Assembly: GCF_001640805.2 (NCBI RefSeq)
Contig: NC_066835.1
Span: 3,589,269-3,653,268 of the forward strand
Source of the DNA: Lates calcarifer
Lineage: Eukaryota; Chordata; Actinopteri; Centropomidae
Length of the DNA: 64,000 nucleotides
Direction of reading: 5' to 3'
Part shown: one piece after another, positions 50,041 through 64,000 of the stretch
How positions within the stretch are numbered: position 1 is the first letter of the stretch
How the letters are laid out: each line of letters begins with the position of its first letter
Made by a program: the position numbers and the translations under genes
The notes under the pieces: generated by a model
Database searches by the model: none
Seen by the model: the letters and a program-made list of their open reading frames with translations, nothing else
Told to the model about the DNA's origin: nothing

Positions 50041-52750
50041 TATTTAACTTTGGTGAACTTAAACACGCAAATTCATATTGTTGATTGATAGCAAGCTGTC
50101 ATGACAGTGCTGACCTTTAAGGGGACATGGAGCTGCAAAGTTCATCATTGCGTATTATTTTTGTTATTTTGTACCACTCACTTTTATATTAGTAAGTAAT
50201 TTGGTAATGAAACTGGAATTGATGGCATAAATATGTGCGGAATAAACAGTTTGAACTTAATGTCTGGTTAGCAATCAAGCTAAGCTAACAAGCTAGTGAG
50301 GCTGCTAACTGACCATTAGCCAGCTGATCAGCTCGGAGAGCCTTGTTTTCCCTCTGCCACTTTACTTTGTGTTATTGTGTGGCCCCTTGTATTTGTAAGC
50401 AAAATGACTGCACTGTAGTTGTAACTTCTGCAGTTAAATAAAAACATTGTGACATAAGACAGACAGGCAAGTACACACCACCCAGACCCTTTCATGTTGC
50501 ATGCGCACAAGGGCAAGTTCTCCCAGACTCCAGCATTTGACAGATAACATCAGTTGAAGAATTATGCAGATCTCCTTATCTGTCCTGATGGATATAGTGA
50601 ATGGCTCTGCAGGGAGTGTTAAGAACACATACAGTGGATTAGCATGACATGAATAAATAAAATGCTAATGTTTGCAGGCTAATGAGTCCCACTGAAATAT
50701 CCCATTCATGTGATGCGTCACGTGTGGTCTGAAACTGATGGTCTCTAAGTTTTTTAAATATAAGCTAATATGTCTAATGCTGCATTTTATCTTATTAAAG
50801 AAGCATTTAATTATTTATATAAATTTTATGTCCATGTGACTTTATGCTGCTTGAGTTACTTACGGGCCACTTTTCATGGATGAGTTTTCATGAGTTCCTG
50901 CCCATCCACAGTATTGTTGGTTTAAAGGTATGTTTAGATGTAACCCAGCTGATTCTCTTGCTTTGCATTTTAAACATCAGATGGAATTATTCACCCATTT
51001 TTTGAGAGTGCTTGGGAAAAACACATGAATAATGCAACAGCACTCAGTGGCTGTGGTGGGCCTTAATGAGATTTTGGGGAAGATTGTGCTTACTGAGTCA
51101 TCCTGGGCGAGAGGAGAGTCAGAGAGGGAAAGAGTGAAGGTGAGCAAGAGAGACAGGTTTCAGGTATGTGCTCCAAATCTTACTTCTAATTCAAGTCGTG
51201 GCACAGAGTAAATGTAATTATAGTGCCACAGAAGCCAGGGGACTGAGGCTGAAGCAATGACCGTCTGGTGTTATCCTCACTTATCTAGAGTGTCCTCTCA
51301 AAAACTGAAAACTATACTGGAGCCCTACTAATTCTACTGTAGAGATGCACAAGAAACTACCAGGCTGATTTACCTGCCAACAAAGGGGAATCTCAATAAA
51401 GGGTCACACTCACATAATTATCATGATGCACAGTAGGAGGACCTGCTGGTTCCAGAGGTATTTTCATTCCTGCTTCAAAGCTCTCCTGTGTACCTGTTGT
51501 TCCCTAACACAAAATTGCATGAATCTAATGTAGCAATATTATAGGTTTATGTTACTGCCATCTGCCTTTGTTATGGACAAATCATATTTGACAGTTTGGC
51601 ATGGCAAATGACTTTCTATGAGTCTCGGTTGTTGTTGCTGTGGAGAGAAAGCAGAACTGTAGGGTATTCAAAAATCTGTGTCCATACAGTTGAGAACAAA
51701 TTAATTTGAAAAACACTGAACAGATTAATTGAAGTGACATCACAAAGTTGCAGTTTAATTGACATGCATTGGTGCACATACTTTATTATTTGCTTAGTAT
51801 AAAAGAGTTAAGTAAGCAGACAGTGTACACTGATTGTGAAAAACACACTATGACAATCAGCATACAGTACATAGTGTAATAGATATGTAGTTTAGATTTG
51901 GAGACTAGCAGTAGAACCCTAAATGAAGTGATTTACAATCAGTTCAGATTGTACAGATTGTGTTATCAGTTTTATAAAAAGTATAATCTTTAATTTCCAC
52001 TCGTTGTTAGTGCTGCACGCAACAAAACTGTAAGCTCAGTGATGAGATGTTTCTTACTGAAATGCATTGTGGGAGCTGTATTTAACCTCTCAGCTCATAT
52101 TTTTATATACACAGGCTTGTACCTTCCTGTCTTTTTTAATCAGAGAAGCAGATATTCACCACGGCTGTCATGATTTAATCGAAATTTGAACATCCGTTGG
52201 AACAGTGGAAAAAAAAAAAGAAAACGGATCCCTGCTTGTGTGAATTTAAAAAAGTGAATCAGGCTGTTTGAAGTTGTTTTCCCTGTGGTCCAGCAGCAAA
52301 TTCATCATCAACCTGACCTATAGCATGCATCAATAAATAAAAATGGAGGATACTGGAACCAATGCTGTGGTGATTGGATGATCTGAGAAACTGTGTGTGG
52401 TCATGGTTTAGGTTGTACTGTATAGATGACCTTATCAAAAGATAAAGAGGGCCATTTTACTGTGTGATAACAAATCAGAGACACCAGAAACAACCAGGCA
52501 TGAGGGTCAGTGTGGATATTGCTTTAATTAGTTCAAGCTAATTACATGCCACTTCATATAGGATTTTCTGAAAATGTACTAATATTTATCAACACAAGTG
52601 TTTTTTTTGTTTTGTTTTTGTTTTTTGTTTTGGTAGTGATGGTTCACCTGGGGGAGTTTCGTGCCAAACTGCCCAAACTGCCAAACACCTGACACTGTCT
52701 TTACAAAAAATGAAGTGTATTTACTTCCAGAACTCTGGGTACCCAAAATA

Positions 52751-52784
52751 ACCCCACCACTACTACACTACTTCCCTCCAAACC
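52751..52784 (+). repeat. 34-base direct repeat, copy 1
   Basis: Identical to 53101-53134 at 33 of 34 positions (C versus T at the eighth base). The shared core is CTACTACACTACTTCCCTCC. The two copies start exactly 350 bases apart, and their flanks do not match. Confidence 0.9.
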
Positions 52785-53100
52785 TTATCTCAATATCTGT
52801 ATAACTGAAAGGGCTGAAAAGAAAAACAAGCCTCTGCTTACTAGATGGGGCACTGAATCCCTACGAGCAGAAAATTAGTACAGAACAGCCACAATTTCTA
52901 AAAATACAGCGTACAGAGTGCTATAAATAATATATAATGTCATAGAAAATTGCCCATAATTCAGTGCAAATTTCAGCAGTGAACTGGGGATTTTTATTTT
53001 TTATTTTTTTGAAAATGAGTGTAAATACTAACAGTGCATATTTACAGTTTGACTTATAGCTCAATACTAAGCTCTCAGTGCTAGGAAATGCTATGCTATG

Positions 53101-53134
53101 ACCCCACTACTACTACACTACTTCCCTCCAAACC
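53101..53134 (+). repeat. 34-base direct repeat, copy 2
   Basis: Partner of 52751-52784. The flanking sequence after the repeat differs, so this is not a simple tandem duplication of a longer unit. Confidence 0.9.
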
Positions 53135-53699
53135 TATATGTTTGGAATGGAAAGACCCTCTCACTTGCAAACTCTGCCGGTGCGGATGTAATCAAGGAGT
53201 AATGAGTGCAGCAGGAATGTTGAGCTCTGACAAAGTGAGTAACAGCTGCCTGCCAGAAACACAGTTTTCTTCTTCTCTTCACATTAGAGGCAGCTTGCCA
53301 GCACTAGGTGGAGGCTCATATTGTTGCTAATTAAGCCCTGTTGCATTTATGCAGTAGCTCTATCAAGTAGGTAAACTGGTTGTAGCAGGGGAAAGAGTAG
53401 TTATATTCCAAAGCAAATGGCTGGGAGGGCTTGAATTTTCATTTGGCCCATGCTGGGACTACATACTAAACAGTTCTACTATACTGCTACAGGGCTGCAG
53501 AGATGAAGTGCTAAATTTGTATTTGAGACCATGCCCATACTTACTTGCAAAAGCCTGTGAGGACATCTATTCTGGTAATTATCAAGTCCAACACTGTCAA
53601 ACATGTATATTTGTGGAGATTTGTTTTCCCCAAGTTGTTTTTGGACAGAAAACTAATGATGCATTTTCACACTTAAAATGATCCACCTTCAAAAATGCA

Positions 53700-53930
53700 G
53701 GAATAGCAGGCATGTGATCAGTCAAGACACTAAGTAAATATAACTAAATACATTTATTTCTAATTTATACTATTTAATAACTATACCTTACTACATACAG
53801 AGGGAAATATTGTACTTTATAGTCAACTGTATTTATTTTTAGGCTTTTGTTTATAGTTACTTTGTGTATTTTAGAATTTACATACAAATAAATGAAATTA
53901 AACTAGCTATTAAGTACAAATTTAAATGCA
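53700..53930 (+). repeat. Interspersed teleost repeat, related to the one at 8.15 kb
   Basis: Text such as AACTAAATACATTTATTTCT, ACATACAGAGGGAAATATTG and TACTTTATAGTCAACTGTAT fits a common percomorph repeat whose neighbouring part (TACTTTTACTCCACTACATT) is seen near 8.16 kb. Boundaries are approximate and the assignment is from memory. Confidence 0.45.
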
Positions 53931-54539
53931 GTATTTTTACATTGAGATATTGCTTGTTTTATTTAAATAAACCCTGTGCCATTGGAATGGTTGATTTTGT
54001 AAACTGAAGGCAATGTTAGATTGTTATTGTGATTGACAGCAGCATTCTACAACTGCACTTACTACCTGAAAAAATCAGATATTGACTAGCAAATCTGAGA
54101 GTGGATGTGGATATTCAGCAGTGTGAGGTGTGACCTTCTGCAGGCGTCTTCTCTTTCCATCAAAAGTTTGAGGTTTGCGACACATTCCAAGATTTTTCAG
54201 CCTGATGTGTCTCCTCAAATTTTTGCAGTTCACAGACAGAGCATCACCAGATTATGAGATGGAAAATGCAAGTATGAGAGCTGATTATAAAAGTGGAGAT
54301 GCAAAGTGCAGTTAAGTGCATGGTGTGCAGAGCTAGTGGTATTTTTGTGGCTGGAGGCGTGCAGCACACCTGGGGCTCACATGGAAACAGGGTGGGATAA
54401 GGCAGAATCCATTATCATATATTATTAGGGGATGGTGATATTCATGGCCATCGACATTTGCTCTCAGTTTTGCTCAGTTATGTCATGGTGGTAATTTAAT
54501 TCCTGGCTGGATTATGTTTTATATTTTATATTATATATA

Positions 54540-54577
54540 TATTTTTTTTTGTTTGTTTGTTTGTTTGTTTTTTTTAA
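54540..54577 (+). repeat. TTTG tetramer repeat in a T-rich run
   Basis: Five GTTT units are flanked by T runs. It is a simple repeat, seen directly. Confidence 0.9.
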
Positions 54578-57500
54578 TGAATGAAGTGGTACACAGAATA
54601 ACCAGGAGGGGGTTAGGGTGGATGGTGGGCGTACAAAGAGAAGGACTGTCTCACCAGAGACCTGTGAACAACCCTAACCTTAATCAATTTCAGTCAGCCA
54701 GTATTCCCATTTCTGTTCTCACCACTGTGAAATTTAACCAACGCATATATGACCGGTCATGGTTCCACTCTGCACCGTCCTCTTCATCGTTGCTGCAGTT
54801 TTATGTGGCTCCTTCATAGCAGCATGGTTCTGGTTGTGAAGGATTTAATCAAGGTTACCTGATTAATCTGATATACACTACGTATTCCCACTCTGACAAT
54901 GCCCGTTGCTCAAATTAGAGACTGCAGATGGAACACGCACCTGCCAGCTGTAAAGAAAGTTAATCACTTGAAAGAGAAGGCCTTCAAACATGCAAGCTGT
55001 CGGGCAGAGAGAAACTTTAAAGAGTTAAACACTTATCTCTTCCTGCAAGCATTGCCGTAATTGTAAGAAACATATGTTTTTCTGTCAATTTGATGTGCTT
55101 TTGATTGAAAAATGTATAACTTATTGGAAATACTTCCAGCAAAATAGCACATTACACCGGTCCTCCGATGACAGTGTGCTTTTCTTTAAAGTTTTATAAC
55201 AGAATGTGAAAAACATCATCTATTTGACACTTAATTGGTTGGCAGTTACATACATCTTTGCTTCCATTAAAAACTAGTCCCAGCAGGGTTCATGTGACAC
55301 TTCCCAGTTCAATTGTCCATATTAAACTGGAAATTTTTTTTTATGTATTTTTAATGTATTTTTCATTCAACAAATGAATGATTTGAGATTTGAGAAAGAT
55401 TTTGAATTGTTCTTTACATTTTCTATCTATGAACTGTTGGATGGCAAAATGAAAATCAGGTGTTTTAAATTTCTGTTCCTGCCTTGGGCTGCCTGAGAGG
55501 GAGGAATCTAAGCAACTTGCGCCAGACTGGGCGACCTCACTTTAGTCATGGCTGCTAATGTAGGCGAGTTACACTGGTTTTAAATGCACTTTCGGCATAG
55601 GCACCAACTTATTAGGTCTCATCATGTAGCTTATGTGTGGGTTGAAATCTTTGGATCAGCTTTCACACAATAGATTCTTGACATTGCAATGACCATTTTA
55701 AGAAGTTCAGATTGAATTAAAATGTTAGACACGTACTAAAGTAAACTAGCATTAGTTTGGCAGGTTTTACCTCCACAGAGAAGTTGCCAGAAGGATCTGG
55801 GTTACAGTCATTTATGTGCAGATATGCAGCAGTGTTCTCTATTGATGCCAGAGTCTTTGCTTTTCTTTATGTTTAGGTGTAATTAAAAAACCTTATTTCA
55901 CCTATCACTCTGGGCTAATAGCACTGGGATTGCGGGACATCTCAAGCATCAACACAAAAATGCTGGGTGGCATGCTATCAGTGCTCCACATTTCATTGAC
56001 TTAACTGTTTGAAAGTGAAAAACAGGCCTTGGCTGGTTTCTTCATTACGGCAATGTTACCCAGATGCTCAAATCCTCTTCAATCTTGTCAGGCTTTCTTT
56101 TTCTTGACATGTTCGTTCATTCACTCATTTTTACTGCCATTGTAAAAAATATTGAGCAAAGAGTGTGTTTTTTTTTCTGCCTGCCATTCATTCATTTTAT
56201 CTCTTAGGAAAAATAAAATCTTGGCTCTGCCTGTTCAGTTCCTGGATTCAGTCCTGAATCTTAAGCCCTCAAAGAGAAGGGTGATGCTGGAGAGTGTTCC
56301 AGTGCTACAGCCACAACATATTAAATCGAAATGTCCCCGGTATCACTCTGGGTTGCTATAAATAAATCATATTAAAATGCTGTTAAACTGTTGTTAAACA
56401 TACACAGAAAAATGTATTTCTTGTAGAATGTTTTTAAAATATCACCTTTTTCTACTGTTTTATTGGAAATGAATAGAGAAGAGTCAACATCACCTGCCAT
56501 GTTCCAGACTCATTGTGCTTCCTTTTGCTCTCCTGCCCCTGAATGGTTTGTTTTGCAGTCTTTTCCAGTTATCCACCCTCTATGTGATAGCATTTCTTTT
56601 CTGTCTTCACCATTTATGAGCCAGAAACAGGTGGCAGGATTCATCTTTTTATGAGAATGGTGCCACTTCAAATATTTTTGTGCACGTCTGCATATTTATG
56701 TGCTTGCTTGCCTGTTTTTATTTCCTCGTTGTATTGGAAGTAAGTGGGCAAAGTGATGCAGCGCGACATCAGCCAGCACTGTTGAATTGTGAGGGCACTC
56801 AAGGGTCTGCAGTGAGGCCAGCCAGGGGACAGGAGTGACAACACGGCTGCGAGATTAATTTTAACCACGTAGAGAGGCTCCAAATCACCATGACCAGGCT
56901 TATACACTAACTCACACCAGGATTTTTCCTGCCTCAAAATGAAGCAAAGGTGGTACCTCAACCATGACCTACTGAACCATAATGTAATACTTTAATAAGG
57001 AAATAAATTTAAACATGTTCATAGCCCTACTGTATCTGCTGGCTGTGAATATACAGTAGGAAGCACCAGCTGCTATTTAGATAACGTTATAGTTCTGTAA
57101 GGGGAAAAATTACAGTCATTAACTATTAACATGTTCAAATTTATCATGAACACTCTGTTTTCAAGGTAATAGAATAAATAGCACAAGAAATTTTATACAG
57201 ATCTTTTTTTCTACGGTGATGGTTGGACACTGTATGCTGAAATACTAGGTATATACTGTATATAGGATAAGCCTATACCCCTGCAAGCCCTGCAATAAAT
57301 CTGACCTCTTTAAAGCTAATCATATTCAGTTTTTGTTGGTTATGTGTTACAGAGGTGTTGATTCACATCTGTATTGTTTCATCAGTATCTGTCACTAAAT
57401 GTATTTCTTACATTTTGGCTTTGTGGACAAAGACTGTCAGAAAACCAAGTTACAAAGTGCTAAGAAATCTGCAGATTCATCGGTGAAGTGCTCGGCAGCT

Positions 57501-60500
57501 ATATGATCATGACCAAACTGAGAAGCAGTGTGGTGGAAAAATGGATGGAGCCTTGTTAATCTGTTTGTTTGTTTTGTTAATGTGCCACATGCCAGTAAAA
57601 CAACACTGTCATGTTAATGTGACATACCACTAAGAATTATCAAATGCCACCAAGCCTGTAGTAGGATCTCTGTATGACTCACTGTCAGACTTCAGATTCA
57701 CCACACCTTGTCAGCACTGTGAACTGTGCATTTAATGGCCTGCACTAATTAGCTCATGAATCATCCTGCTATATGCTGTCTTTTTACCTAACACCTCCTT
57801 GGATTGATTCCACTGTCGGGAGTTATTGACAGCATTGCCTTTAACCATTTTAAAATAGCCACTGCCAACATGGTTTTTGTACAAGCAATACTTTGGCCAG
57901 GGAGCCACACTCACATGCAAAAAAAAAACCTGTTAACAGCTGTATACAGGATTTAGTGAAACTACTTTGTGTAACAGGGAGTGTATAAGGATACAGTGGA
58001 CACAACACATGGATCAGTCTTAGAGCTGGAAGACTCTGAGGGTTTTAAAGTGAGAAATGAAAATGGTAACTGGCACAGTGCTGTTTGAAGAAAGTGGCAT
58101 TCTGACATAAGCAGCCTTGCCTTTAGGGACCTTGCTGAGGAGTAAACATATTAGTCTTGTAAGACAACTTAAAGTAGCTTTTGTTAAGATACCAACCACT
58201 GCAGTGATAAAGTGCATGACATTTAGGAGGCTCTGTGAAGGTGGATTATCACTGAGAATAGGACAAATACATTCCCTGACTCCACATTACTTATTATTAC
58301 AACTAGCAAAGGTCATTAGAATAAGAACATTGTGGTGAAGTGTCGAATATGTTATGTATTGTGTTATGTCAGCTCATACAAAATCTGACCCACATTTTCA
58401 AGTGGTACTCTGGCCTCCCCAACTGCTGTTTCTATGAGCAATGTATGCATGACAAGCAGTGGCCTGGGATCAGATGAATCACTGCATCACCATCATCTCC
58501 TCTGTTGATGACACAGAAGGAGAAACATCAGTGCTTCCCCAAATCTGGGTTATGTTGAGATACTGTTTGAAAAGATTGGATTATATCCATTTTTTCATCT
58601 ACAACCAACTGTAGCACAGGTACCTCTGGATTTTATTTCATTCACTAACTTGCATCTGCGATGAAATATACAAAATTTACTGTTCACTGCTGGTGTTCAC
58701 AGGCTAACTGTCTCAGTCTCTTGTCCATTCACAGATGTAGGGTTCATGGTTCATTTAAATGAAGAAGAAGGCTTCAGTTTTTCACACAGAGCAGATGTTG
58801 GTGTGAACGCAGCTGGAACTGGTGCTAGCACTGCTAATGTTAGCCGCACTCAGCAAACCAATATGACTTTGTTCTCCACAGACACTGTGATCCTGATTAG
58901 ACTGTGCTCAATTTCCATCTGTTTTTGATTGTTTTCTTACATCTCGATTAGTTGAGTAATCTCAATTTAAATTTACATTGAATCGACAGGGAAATTAGCC
59001 ATTAGGAACAACCCCAGTACCTGCTGTCTGAACATTTAAGATCCTTATATCCACATAATGTGGCAGCAGATCATTTCTCCAGTGTGTGAAAGATTACACA
59101 CAGGCAGTTCTGACTGACTATGAGCTTTGGATACGCTTAACCTTGTTGAATTGTAGCCCAGATTTTTGTGTGCACTCTTATGCATATGCATATAAATATA
59201 TAAATTCCACTTACAAAAGAGGTATATTTATTTGGTAACTGTAAAGTAGTTTCAGCCCCCAAGTGAAGCAGCAGCCAATTCAGCACTAAAATACAACCAC
59301 AGGGATCTCAGAATCTTGTGAACAGGACAAGTTAGCAACATATCATCATCTCCCACAGTCACACGGCAGCTCGTGCTATGTTGAGAATCACACTACAAGG
59401 TGCTAATGATGATGGCGATCGCGGCCCGTAACCAGAGGCAAGTGCAGCTATTCTTAGAAGCCGCACTTTTTATTTAGAAGGAGAGGATCTTGTCGTCGTT
59501 GGCAGCGTCGAGCCGCCTGTTCTTTTTTCTCACTTCATTAATCTGTTCATTTATTCAGTGGACTACTCCTAATCTTCATTCCCGTCTCACTCATTCATCA
59601 TACTGGGTGTGTTTCCTCCCTCAGTTTCTCTTTGCATCTCTGTGTCTCTCCCTGTGGTTGAACAGCGGTCCCAGATATCAGTCATCACCAATGATGAAAA
59701 GAATAACTCAGGCATTTGCACATTTTCACATGCCAGTTTTGGAAAATGCCATGAGATTGTTTATTTTACCAAAACACTTCAATAAGACGCAGAGAATCTG
59801 CTGCCTAGTTTTTTCCGTGATGTTTATTTTGGCCTCACTTACCTTCAGCAGCAGGAGCAGCATCCAAGCAAGTGTTTATTTTAGTCTCTCATCTCTACAG
59901 AATTGTGAACTTGTGTTTTTGACCACAGGGTCAGCAGTTGAACCACATCAATCTGAAAGAGAAACCTTTCAGATTGAAGTGAAAGTGAGTCATGTTGTCA
60001 TGTTGAAATACCAAAATAGTTTCACAGTGTTGTGGTAGCATTTCAAGAAATCTCCTCACAAAAAAGTTGGTAACTGTATCTTTAAAGAGTCAAGTGGAAA
60101 AAAAGCTTCCTCCAGAGAGTCTTCTGTTGTTTTTGAAGTTGAGGTCTGGGTAGGATCAGCACAACTTCAGTGTTAAGGGTCACTGTCCTGATGAAAACTT
60201 AATCCGCTTCCATGCTTCTTCAGCAGTAGTTGTTCCAAGCAGTGATAGCTGCTAAAGGCTCACACATAAGGTACAAAGGTACTGCAGGTCAACTGCTACT
60301 GCACTGGATAGTTGATATTGCTTCACTGGTGTAGTTCCCGTTTTATGGTTTGGTCATTGTTCTTATTTTCGGGTGGAGGCATATAAGAAGCCCACCAACC
60401 TGCCAACTTATGTATTGATATATTTTACCACTGATTCCAGCAGACAAAGGTCCCTATGGCAAATTATATTACTTTCATCCCTAACTGTATTTGAATTGAC

Positions 60501-62165
60501 CAATAACATGTACTGTAATAGCATGTACTGTAAAACAGTAACAGCAATGTTCCCCTCTTGCTATACAAAGCCGCATAGTTATTCCTTAAGAACACCTGCT
60601 TGTCCTGATGCACTTTGTAGTCCCAACATGTGAGACTTCAAGGGACAGTGCTGGACTGTTCACAAGTGCTGCTATTATGAGGGCCAGTGGTCTCAGTCCT
60701 GGCATCACATCTGCTTTCGACTGAACCCAAACTTCCTGATAATTTGCCAAGCCAAGCCAAGGGGCACACAGAGACGCAGAACATCTTAAGTAGTCCTTAA
60801 GGCCACATTGACAAATGAGATCTGGGCTCTGCTGTCAGCCCTCAGTAGACTTAGCTGACATGCTGTCAGAGAGAGTTGTGTCTTCCTCCTGTGCCTGTCT
60901 GTCATCCATGTCTACATGCATTGCTGTAAAGCTGCATGGGCAGCAGCATCTATGCAGACCTTAATATGATCATCCTCTCACACTTCACTGAAGTCAGTGC
61001 AATGGATCAGATGATAGGACAATATAAGGCAAGTCCAAACCACGCAAGAGATATGTAGGAAGCAGGTCACTGCCCCCATTGTTTACTCCTACTCACAGGT
61101 TATTTGACTGACATGCAGAAAGGCAGAAAGATTGAACTGAACAGGCTGATAGTCGATTAGATGCTGGATCTAATTGATGTGATTTTTTTTTTTTTTTCAT
61201 TATCAACTGTGCTGTGTTTTTTTTCCCTCCCACATCATGTTATGGGTTGTTTACCTTTGTCCTGGTAATGGTTTTTAGATGTGAAGCACCTGTGAAGCAC
61301 TGATTGTAACACACAAATTCATAATCTTGTTCACATTCAGCAGGCTGTGGCTTCTCTACAAGTACAAGCTATTACTGTCAAGTAGCTTTTCTATGCATTC
61401 ATTATAAGCAAAGACATTGCTATGAACCAGGAGCACAAATACAGGGTTTTTTTGTTGTTTTTTTTGCCAAGTATGTCTACACAAAAGAGCAACTTTGCTG
61501 CCAATATAAAATTCTTTCCTAGCGAGAGAGTAAAGCATCTCTTAGACCTAACTGTTTCACTGGCCTCATGTTGCTGCATGAGGCTGAAACTATTCTGGTG
61601 ATGCAGTGACTCAGATCGGTGACTTCAAACTGAGTGGGTGAGCTTTGAATTGTAACAATGGAATAATACATTTTTGTACTTTGTATTTTCCTCTTAATTA
61701 TTATATATTATGTGGATTTCCATGACTAAGGTCAGCAAATTCTCCTTTGTTGGTACTTGTAATAATATCATAAGGGGGGAATGGGACTTGATAGTATGTT
61801 CAGTAATGTTGTCCAGTATACAGGGTATCAGCAGGTCTTGAAAAATCTTAAAAAAGCATTGAATGTAGTTTCCTCAAAGGTCTTAGAAGGTATTATAAAC
61901 ATGAAACATTCTTGTATCTGATTGCAGGCTGTCAGGGAAGAGACATCACACACTTATACACTACAAGTGGGCTTGTTGTGACAGTGGATGGTGCTTACAG
62001 GAGGCTGTCTAATCCTTATTTTTGGACTGCATTGGTAAAGCTGTAACAAATACTGTCACTCCTGCTAGCTGCAGTAGCTTGGAAGCTCAGTGTCTCATAA
62101 TGGACTGGTGTTGATTTAAAAAAAAACACTTCAGTGAACTGAAATTCATTCATAGTTCCTTATTA

Positions 62166-62205
62166 ATCTATTCATCCATTTTCTACTGCTTATCAGGGTC
62201 CAGTT
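62166..62205 (+). repeat. Fragment of a common teleost repeat
   Basis: TCTATTCATCCATTTTCTAC followed by TGCTTATCAGGGTCC resembles the reverse complement of the AAGGATAAGCGGTATAGAAA tail of the repeat family seen at 35.4 kb, so it would lie in the opposite orientation. It is short, so support is modest. Confidence 0.45.
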
Positions 62206-62214
62206 CACTGAATT

Positions 62215-62335
62215 GATTTATATCAGTGCTTAGTGCTAAATGCTAAAGTCAGGGAGCTAACGTGCTTACAATGACAATACTAACCTGTTGATGTTTTCCA
62301 TTGTCTTGTAACATGTTAGCATTCTAACATTCGTG
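62215..62335 (-). repeat. Reverse-oriented fragment of the repeat family seen at 11.5 kb
   Basis: The plus strand reads GTGCTTAGTGCTAAATGCTA, GAGCTAACGTGCTTACAATG, ACAATACTAACCTGTTGATG and AACATGTTAGCATTCTAACA. This is the reverse complement of the distal part (repeated GTTAGCATGCTAACA text) that follows the 11.5 kb type of unit in many percomorph copies, as I recall it. A TG run follows at 62336-62366. Confidence 0.45.
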
Positions 62336-64000
62336 TGTGCATGTGTGTGTGTGTGTGTCTGTGTGTTAACAGGCTGACATTACTTAACGCTCCCACCTAA
62401 ACCTAAATATTTCTGCTCATTCGTGGAGATGACCACATTTACAGCCAGAGAGGTTCTATGTAAGAGTGATGCCTTGTATGAACAACATAATATCATAAAG
62501 CCTGACTCCTTCAGCCTCAGACTTTTGTCCCATTTGCAGAGACAGACCATCAGCTTCTTCCTCCAAGTGCAGACAAAGATATTTATATCTGCCCGAGAGG
62601 AGGAAAATACAATTGAAGTGTTTGGAGGCTTCTTTTCTTCTCTTTTGAGGCTCTGAGTATTTGCTTTTATAGCCACAAAACCAGTGCTGAAGATGAAGCC
62701 CACTTGCCCTTCATCTGTATTCCTCATTAGTGTGTGCCTAAGTTCTAAGAGAGGATGATGATACAACCACAGTTCAGGAAGGACAGGCACATTGACCAAG
62801 TAATAGAAAAGTAGCTATGAATGTACTGTATGTGACCTAAGGGAAGTCTCTATATCAGTATTCACATCTTGCAGCTTGTGTTTGTCCCAGTGGAGTTCAA
62901 AGGTTGTTTAGAGCTACACCAATTATTAAGTTATGTTATGTATTTTGACTGTCTTCAGGAAATCCTCCGTCTGGACCACTTTAAGAGCTGTGTTTCTGTG
63001 TCTCCATCTAGACCGTCAAAATAAATCAGCCTCCGTTTATTATTACAGAAATCCATAAATCATTCAGTGGGTTTTGGTAACTTGGTGCCCTCATTGGCTG
63101 TTTTTAGAAGTCAGAGCTATTTCAGAGCCAGCACTTACGCAGCTTGTATTAAAATTAAATAATTCAAAGGAGGGAGGGATGAGCGAGAAGGAAAATGGAT
63201 TGCAGAAATTACTTTTTTTGCTCACCACTTCTTTTCCATGATATTGATGGGTCTCACTTTATCATAGTCTTTCACCTACGTTAGATTTGTGGTAGACTGT
63301 TCATTTCTGAAGTGAAGAACAATGTGTTTACTCAATAAATGTCAATGATGGTAACCATTTACAATATTAACAATTTAAACTACAATCCACAGTTTTAAGC
63401 TGTGTGATGACATTATACAAGGACATTGTGCCCTGCTGCCACCAATTCAAAAAAGAGAGAGCTAATGTTGCGAAGATGGAGTCCACTCACTGTCTGCACA
63501 CACCTTTAGAGGTAACCCGGTAATGCAGCCCGGTTTACGCCTCTTCATTTGACAAGCCTGCATCATGCATACACAGTTAAATATTTAGAGAAATTATTCT
63601 CTGCATCAAATTACCAAAATAAAACACTCAAGTGTTTTGGATGATGGTACTTCATCAACAGGTTGTGCCCGATGCTCTGATCTTGATCCTCATCAGTGAC
63701 ACAGCCTCCTCCTCTACCTCTTAATTATATCAAACACAGGCAAACCTGCTCTATGTAATTAGACCTTGGCTGAGAGGCACAGAGATCTTTCTCATGCCTC
63801 CTGTATAATTGCATCTGATATTCACTCCTTAACAAGATTTTGCTAACCCTCTATTGACATTTAGACAATAAAGTTCTGATCGGAGGACAGGAGCGGCAGA
63901 ACTCAGCCGGCCTGTTAAAGCCTCCTCAAGCTCAAGCAGCTCGAGGTATCCACCCAATAACAATGATCCTTTTGCATTTATTCAGCAGTCATGTTATCAG

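Noticed and set aside
59490..60038. Plus-strand open frame of 182 codons, the longest in the window
   Set aside because: It begins at a non-conserved start in pyrimidine-rich DNA, and its text is dominated by Leu, Ser and Phe. I recognise no family, and one frame of this length is plausible by chance in 64 kb read six ways.
62380..62799. Minus-strand open frame of 139 codons
   Set aside because: There is no recognisable motif, the start lies in ordinary intronic DNA, and the text does not look like a known family or transposon protein.

Overview
The window is nuclear DNA from a bony fish, most likely a spiny-rayed (percomorph) teleost. Support comes from AT-rich, intron-dominated sequence, abundant CA/GT microsatellites, and several interspersed repeats whose wording I recognise from percomorph genomes. 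There is no prokaryotic gene organisation. The many short open frames on both strands are mostly chance frames in intronic DNA.

The only gene I can support is a plus-strand fragment of TRAPPC9 (NIBP, the Trs120 homologue of the TRAPPII vesicle-tethering complex). Three consecutive internal exons are visible: 5293-5403 (111 b), 22734-22887 (154 b) and 28914-29004 (91 b). They encode a continuous part of the C-terminal region with phases that match at each junction. Coding sequence is 356 bases of 64,000, about 0.6 percent. The preceding exon lies upstream of base 1. No following exon was found in the 35 kb after 29004, so both the first and last introns run off the window.

The most interesting feature is the intron between the second and third visible exons (22888-28913). 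It has no usable GT-AG solution that keeps the conserved protein. It begins ATATCCTT, carries TTCCTTAAC just before its end, and finishes in AC. This is a textbook minor-spliceosome (U12-type) AT-AC intron. Using these ends restores the TRAPPC9 protein with no gap.

The rest is intronic. Region by region: 1-1004 is the 3' part of a decayed Tc1/mariner transposon. 5.4-22.7 kb holds interspersed fish repeats (about 8.1-8.7 kb, 11.5-11.9 kb) and a tRNA-derived SINE at 16.65-16.92 kb. 27.78-28.29 kb, inside the U12 intron, is a four-unit tandem repeat of about 111-117 b carrying a perfect palindromic estrogen-response-element sequence. 29-64 kb holds a diverged repeat pair (35.4 and 36.1 kb), a degraded minus-strand coding-like stretch of unknown origin (39.16-39.73 kb), a second SINE copy (49.83-50.04 kb) and further repeat fragments near 53.7 and 62.2 kb.
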